A DNA stretch of 64,000 nucleotides from Sphingobacterium nematocida (GTDB lineage Bacteria > Bacteroidota > Bacteroidia > Sphingobacteriales > Sphingobacteriaceae), in NCBI RefSeq assembly GCF_900168125.1, contig NZ_FUZF01000001.1, forward strand, positions 124,001 to 188,000. The letters are read 5' to 3'. Numbering within the stretch: the first letter of the stretch is position 1; the number at the start of each line of letters is the position of its first letter. The notes under the pieces were generated by a model that saw only the letters and a program-made list of their open reading frames with translations, was not told the origin of the DNA and did no database searches. Shown piece by piece: positions 63,889 to 64,000 of the stretch. The position numbers and the translations under genes are program-made.

Positions 63889-64000
63889 TTAATAGTTTAT
63901 TTCATATCGATCCTCGCAGCAAGAATAAGCTGACATCACCCGATGAGTCTGCTCCTCTTGTCGAATCTGTCGTTGTTGAATAACGGCTTTTAAGACTTCC
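63889..64000 (-). CDS. C-terminal end of an unidentified protein (gene continues past the window)
   Basis: The minus strand keeps an open frame to the window edge that ends VIQQRQIRQEEQTHRVMSAY, then SCCEDRYEINY and TAA at 63889-63891. The sequence is short, polar and contains a Cys-Cys pair. It is not a SusD C-terminus. The coding call is uncertain. Confidence 0.35.
   Translation of the reverse strand, partial: EVLKAVIQQRQIRQEEQTHRVMSAYSCCEDRYEINY

Noticed and set aside
1..64000. CRISPR arrays, tRNA or rRNA genes, complete insertion sequences
   Set aside because: No regularly spaced repeats, cloverleaf sequences, rRNA wording or transposase genes were seen when reading; a dedicated search (for example a covariance model scan) was not possible.

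Overview
The window looks like chromosomal DNA of a Bacteroidota species, most likely in the Sphingobacteriaceae (Sphingobacterium or a close relative). This rests on gene families, not on a marker gene. There are four SusC/SusD outer-membrane uptake pairs, three of them each preceded by an ECF sigma factor and a FecR anti-sigma factor. There are also many TlpA-like thioredoxins, DUF4843 and PKD-like lipoproteins, a DUF6520-like secreted peptide, DUF6266 and DUF5675 proteins, and Bacteroidota-type promoters (TAnnTTTG). I saw no rRNA, tRNA or CRISPR array.

Layout. 1-3.6 kb (+): the end of an unknown gene, a nucleotidyltransferase and metallophosphoesterase pair, a DJ-1/PfpI protein and an AI-2E-family membrane protein. 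3.6-10.7 kb (-): ten same-strand genes. Read in the direction of transcription they are a 59-residue peptide ORF overlapping an LpxL-like acyltransferase, a LytS-type kinase, a LytTR regulator, an RteC-like protein, a small HTH protein, two DUF6266-type proteins, a DUF5675 protein and two coupled small proteins, one of them holin-like. This is the least conventional part of the window. 11-13.5 kb (+): an AraC regulator, an unrecognised protein and a DUF6520-like secreted peptide. 13.6-18.9 kb (-): TlpA, SusC and SusD without sigma/anti-sigma. 18.9-24.8 kb: an accessory or decayed zone with intergenic repeats, a stem-loop-rich non-coding stretch, a small HTH gene, tandem ORF6N genes of which the second is broken by a mosaic of gene scraps, an LVIVD lipoprotein, and a DUF1232 remnant.

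24.8-34.0 kb (+): ECF sigma, FecR, SusC, SusD and a GH29 alpha-L-fucosidase, a small utilisation locus for fucosylated glycans. 34.5-44.8 kb (+): ECF sigma, FecR, SusC, SusD, DUF4843 lipoprotein, PKD-like lipoprotein and TlpA. 44.9-56.6 kb (-): ECF sigma, FecR, SusC, SusD and four TlpA proteins in a row, with terminators between some of them. 56.6-57.5 kb: two broken genes, a YhcG-type nuclease fragment and a frameshifted AraC gene. 57.6-64 kb (-): two TlpA proteins, a subtilisin-like S8 peptidase and an M28 zinc aminopeptidase, probably the distal end of another uptake locus that starts beyond the window.

How the parts work together. The sigma/FecR/SusCD loci are cell-surface-signalled uptake systems: substrate binding at an STN-bearing SusC is relayed through FecR to release the sigma factor. 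The abundance of TlpA proteins and peptidases, and only one recognised glycosidase, suggests that several of these loci handle peptides or thiol-containing substrates rather than glycans. That is an inference from gene content.
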